Source: Priapulus caudatus (Eukaryota; Priapulida; Priapulimorpha; Priapulimorphida; Priapulidae). Taken from it: 64,000 nucleotides of DNA. The notes under the pieces are model-generated. The model did no database searches. It was not told the origin of the DNA and saw nothing but the letters and a program-made list of their open reading frames with translations. The translations under genes were made by a program, and so were the position numbers. Every line of letters starts with the position of its first letter. Position 1 is the stretch's first letter. This document shows positions 61,501-64,000 of this stretch, in pieces. The stretch covers positions 125,312 through 189,311 of the forward strand of contig NW_014577181.1 of the NCBI RefSeq assembly GCF_000485595.1, given 5' to 3'.

Positions 61501-61670
61501 GCTCCAGACACACTGCAACACACGCGCCACGCACGGCACGCTGCCGGCGGCAGCAGCACGGCCGCTGCTGCACGCTACTGCTCACGTACACATAAATATA
61601 AATTAAGACTGTGGTAGTAAATAGATTTCGTATTTATTTAGCATTATATTTTATGAAACGGCTCCAAGTG
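58518..61670. repeat. Large direct duplication, copy B
   Basis: Second copy of 51000-54600. It contains the right part of the TIR element (end CACGTGTACGCTCCGGCTTTA near 59801-59821) and all of the downstream flank. A 141-codon frame at 60758-61183 with a basic PKKRRKR stretch is not intact in copy A and is not supported as a gene. Confidence 0.85.
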
Positions 61671-62222
61671 CCTGGGGCAGGGTGGGTGTCTGCTGTGCGG
61701 GCCACGTGCGCGGTGCTACGTGTGTTGTGTGTGTGTGTGTTGTTGTGGTGCTGTGTGTGTGTGTGTGTGCGTGCGTTGTGTATTGTGTGTGTGTGTGCTG
61801 TGTGCGTGTGTGTGTGTGCTGCGTGTGTGTGTGTGTATGTTCGTCTGTGTGCGGGCAGGTGTGTGTGCCTGCGCTGCACGCGTGTGGTTGTGTGCGCGTG
61901 TGCGGCGTGTGCGTGCCGTTGTGTGGGCGCTGCGTGTGTGTGTATGTGTGTGTGCATGTGCGTGCTTGCGTGCGTGGCGTGTATGGCGCATGTGTGTGCG
62001 TGTGCGTACGTTCTGCGTGTGTGTGTGTGTGCGCGCGCGCGCGTGCATGCGTGCGTTTGTGTGTGTGTGTAATGCGTGCGTGTGTGTGTGTGTGTGTGGT
62101 GTGTGTGTGTGTGGGCTTGCGTGCGTGGCGTGCGTGTGTGTAGCTTTTTGCGTGGGGTGTGGTGGCGTTGTGTATGCGCGTACGCGTGCGTCTGCGTGTG
62201 TTGTCATGTGATGTGTGTGGTG
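61670..62222. repeat. TG/CGTG low-complexity region
   Basis: Counterpart of 54605-58090. G/T-rich on the plus strand, with GCGCGCGCGCG near 62032-62043. Confidence 0.95.
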
Positions 62223-62225
62223 TGC

Positions 62226-62385
62226 ACGCGCGCCGTGCGCGTACACACACAACACAACACACACACGCACATCACGCACGCACGCGCGCCGTGCGCGTAC
62301 ACACACAACACAACACACACACGCACATCACGCACGCGCGCGCGCCGTGCGCGTACACACACAACACAACACACAAACGCACAGA
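62226..62385. repeat. Three tandem copies of a 56-60 bp unit
   Basis: Each unit contains CGCGCCGTGCGCGTACACAC followed by AACACAACACACACACGCAC and ATCACGC. The G/T-rich strand switches from plus to minus just before it, so the array and the preceding TG block are complementary in composition. Confidence 0.9.
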
Positions 62386-62402
62386 AAGAAAGAAGAATAG
62401 AT

Positions 62403-62409
62403 ACACACA

Positions 62410-62456
<47 letters not shown>
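62403..62456. repeat. (AC)n microsatellite
   Basis: About 24 AC dinucleotides directly after the tandem array. Confidence 0.95.
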
Positions 62457-62460
<4 letters not shown>

Positions 62461-62527
62461 CCTTACACGCAAACGCATACACATGCGCACACACTCACAT
62501 GTGGACATGTTCCCCAATAGATATTAG

Positions 62528-62635
62528 CAAGAGTAGATAATAAAACAATATCATGTTATTCATGTTATTAATTCATGTATATTTATGTGAATTCATGTTA
62601 ATTCATGTTATTCATGTGTTTTATTATCTACTCTT
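62528..62635. mobile_element. CAAGAG-family mini-element
   Basis: Perfect 20-base inverted ends CAAGAGTAGATAATAAAACA and its complement bound 108 bases. The core is repeats of TTAATTCATG. The end sequence is shared with the elements at 32965-33711 and 39904-39949. Confidence 0.8.
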
Positions 62636-62639
62636 GATA

Positions 62640-63056
62640 TTAGGAACCGATAGGCCAAGCAGTTTAAGTATTAAGCTCGCATGCATTAATTTTTCAACCG
62701 AGAATCTCGCAGGTCTGAGATCAATCGTACAAAAAAGCGTAAATTGAACACCGAATGCAAATAAGGAGAGTGAAATATAGGGTGTACATATAGAGCTGTA
62801 TAATGCGTTATTTGGCGCGCTGACAAGCCCTCCTCGTCTTCTCGGCACGCGGATCTATCGGTACTCAACACATTTTCCTTCCGCGGAAACCATCGACGTA
62901 CGTTATTGATGAACTCCTGCCAACATCGCATTCATCTTGTTTAAAGCATCGTCCACGCCTCAACGCCACGGGCATTTTCACAACTACTGGACCGTGTAAA
63001 GGCTATCGATGATATTAAGTAGCGCTCCTTGCCCCTTGCACGCACGCACGCACGCA

Positions 63057-63058
<2 letters not shown>
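62640..63058. other. Intergenic, no gene recognised
   Basis: No motif-bearing frame or repeat boundary was recognised. Confidence 0.4.

Positions 63059-63118
<60 letters not shown>
63059..63118. repeat. (CT)n microsatellite
   Basis: Thirty CT dinucleotides, preceded by a short CACG repeat and followed by TG/CGTG sequence (63178-63262). Confidence 0.95.
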
Positions 63119-63122
<4 letters not shown>

Positions 63123-63262
63123 TTCTCTCACTAACTGTCTCTCTCTTTCTCTCTCTATATATATAGTCCCCTGTCGATGTGTGTATCTGCGTGTGCCCGC
63201 GTGTGTGCATGTGTGTGTGTGTGCGCGTGCGTGCGTGCGTGCGTGTGTGCGTGTATGTGTAG

Positions 63263-63825
63263 GTTTGCATTACGTAATATTATGCAATAGGGCTGTCAGC
63301 GATTTTGCGTTTGCTGTCGCTGTAACGAGGTTTGCCATTCCCCGATTGCTTCGTCGTATCATTATACATTGCCAGACGTCGTCTAGCGAGAGCTACTGCT
63401 TGCAAATCGCGTATGCTATGCAAATTGAGGTTGGATGAAGTCCTTAAAATTATGCGATACTAGATGTACGTAAGATGTGCTCATTGTGAGCGTGTCATAA
63501 GCTGAGAATACCCTTATAATGACATAGAGGTTATCCTGACCTTCAATTATCGTCATGCACGTCAATGCGTTGCTGGCTGAAAACATTTCATCGTCTATCG
63601 AAGCGTTTCTGTTTGTCATGCAGGGATTATCCTACCCCCGTAGTGTCGCATGTGTTTAAGGGCACACAGTAGCCGTGTGGTGTAAATATTCACGCAGTAA
63701 GCACGGATTGTCATATTCAGTCTAAAGGTTACTGTGTGGTTTAATGCTCTGTGCAAATATTGGCTAGACAACTTACTCACTTAATCACATTTGTTCCTGG
63801 AGTATGGTGGCCGAGATGGCTACGG
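63263..63825. other. Intergenic, no gene recognised
   Basis: Unique-looking DNA with only short chance frames. Confidence 0.4.
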
Positions 63826-63827
63826 AT

Positions 63828-64000
63828 ATTTTTATTCCAAATTCATTTTTATTTCAAATTCATTTTCATTTCAAATTCATTTTCATTCCAAATTCATTTT
63901 CATTTCAAATTCATTTTCATTCCAAATTCATTTTTATTTCAAATTCATTTTCATTTCAAATTCATTTTCATTCCAAATTCATTTTCATTCCAAATTCATT
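63828..64000. repeat. Tandem 17-18 bp minisatellite
   Basis: Repeated AAATTCATTTTCATTTC, with CC and TTT variants, about ten units, running off the end of the window. Confidence 0.95.

Noticed and set aside
62226-62385. Regular repeats considered as a CRISPR array
   Set aside because: Units are head-to-tail without unique spacers, and the genome is eukaryotic.

Overview
This is a stretch of nuclear DNA from an animal. Spliced genes with GT/AG introns, an aminergic seven-transmembrane receptor, a Golgi carbohydrate sulfotransferase, TTAGGG-type telomeric repeats and very dense small transposons all point to a metazoan, and a marine invertebrate bilaterian is my best guess; the phylum cannot be fixed from this window. 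Three runs of N (11798-11807, 30141-30165, 58493-58517) mark it as a draft assembly. Two of them separate long, indel-rich direct duplications that look like unmerged haplotypes or poorly corrected long reads.

Only three host genes can be supported. (1) 15861-17048, minus: the last three coding exons of an unrecognised multi-pass membrane protein, all joined in phase 0, with the 5' part missing. (2) 32729-34671, plus: a two-exon carbohydrate sulfotransferase of the CHST8-14/HNK-1 type, whose only intron carries a 0.75 kb foldback transposon. (3) 36890-38488, minus: an uninterrupted 532-residue biogenic amine GPCR whose ligand-pocket residues fit a 5-HT1/5/7-like serotonin receptor. Genes 2 and 3 converge tail to tail, with about 2.2 kb between them. 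A possible further first exon (32612-32675, minus) would form a divergent pair with the sulfotransferase.

The rest is mobile and simple-sequence DNA. 1-13 kb holds small foldback and hAT-like elements, several with TTAGGG arrays between their arms. 13-15.5 kb holds a hAT-like MITE inserted in another MITE, then tandem duplications. 18.2-23.25 kb is a DNA transposon with terminal inverted repeats of about 0.7 kb, a decayed coding region of unassigned family, and a nested Harbinger-like MITE whose empty site is preserved in the opposite arm. It abuts 23.26-26.80 kb, a Ty3/Gypsy LTR retrotransposon lacking gag and full of frameshifts. 27-32 kb is a duplicated block around a gap. 35.3-35.7 kb is an element built of short palindromes. 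45-48 kb and 54.6-58.1 kb are very long TG-, CCAT- and TA-type simple repeats. 49.65-52.57 kb is a foldback-armed element, and about 3.5 kb of DNA from 51.0 kb onward recurs at 58.5-61.7 kb.

No prokaryotic operon, CRISPR array or rRNA gene was found. Most long open frames here are simple repeats read as protein.
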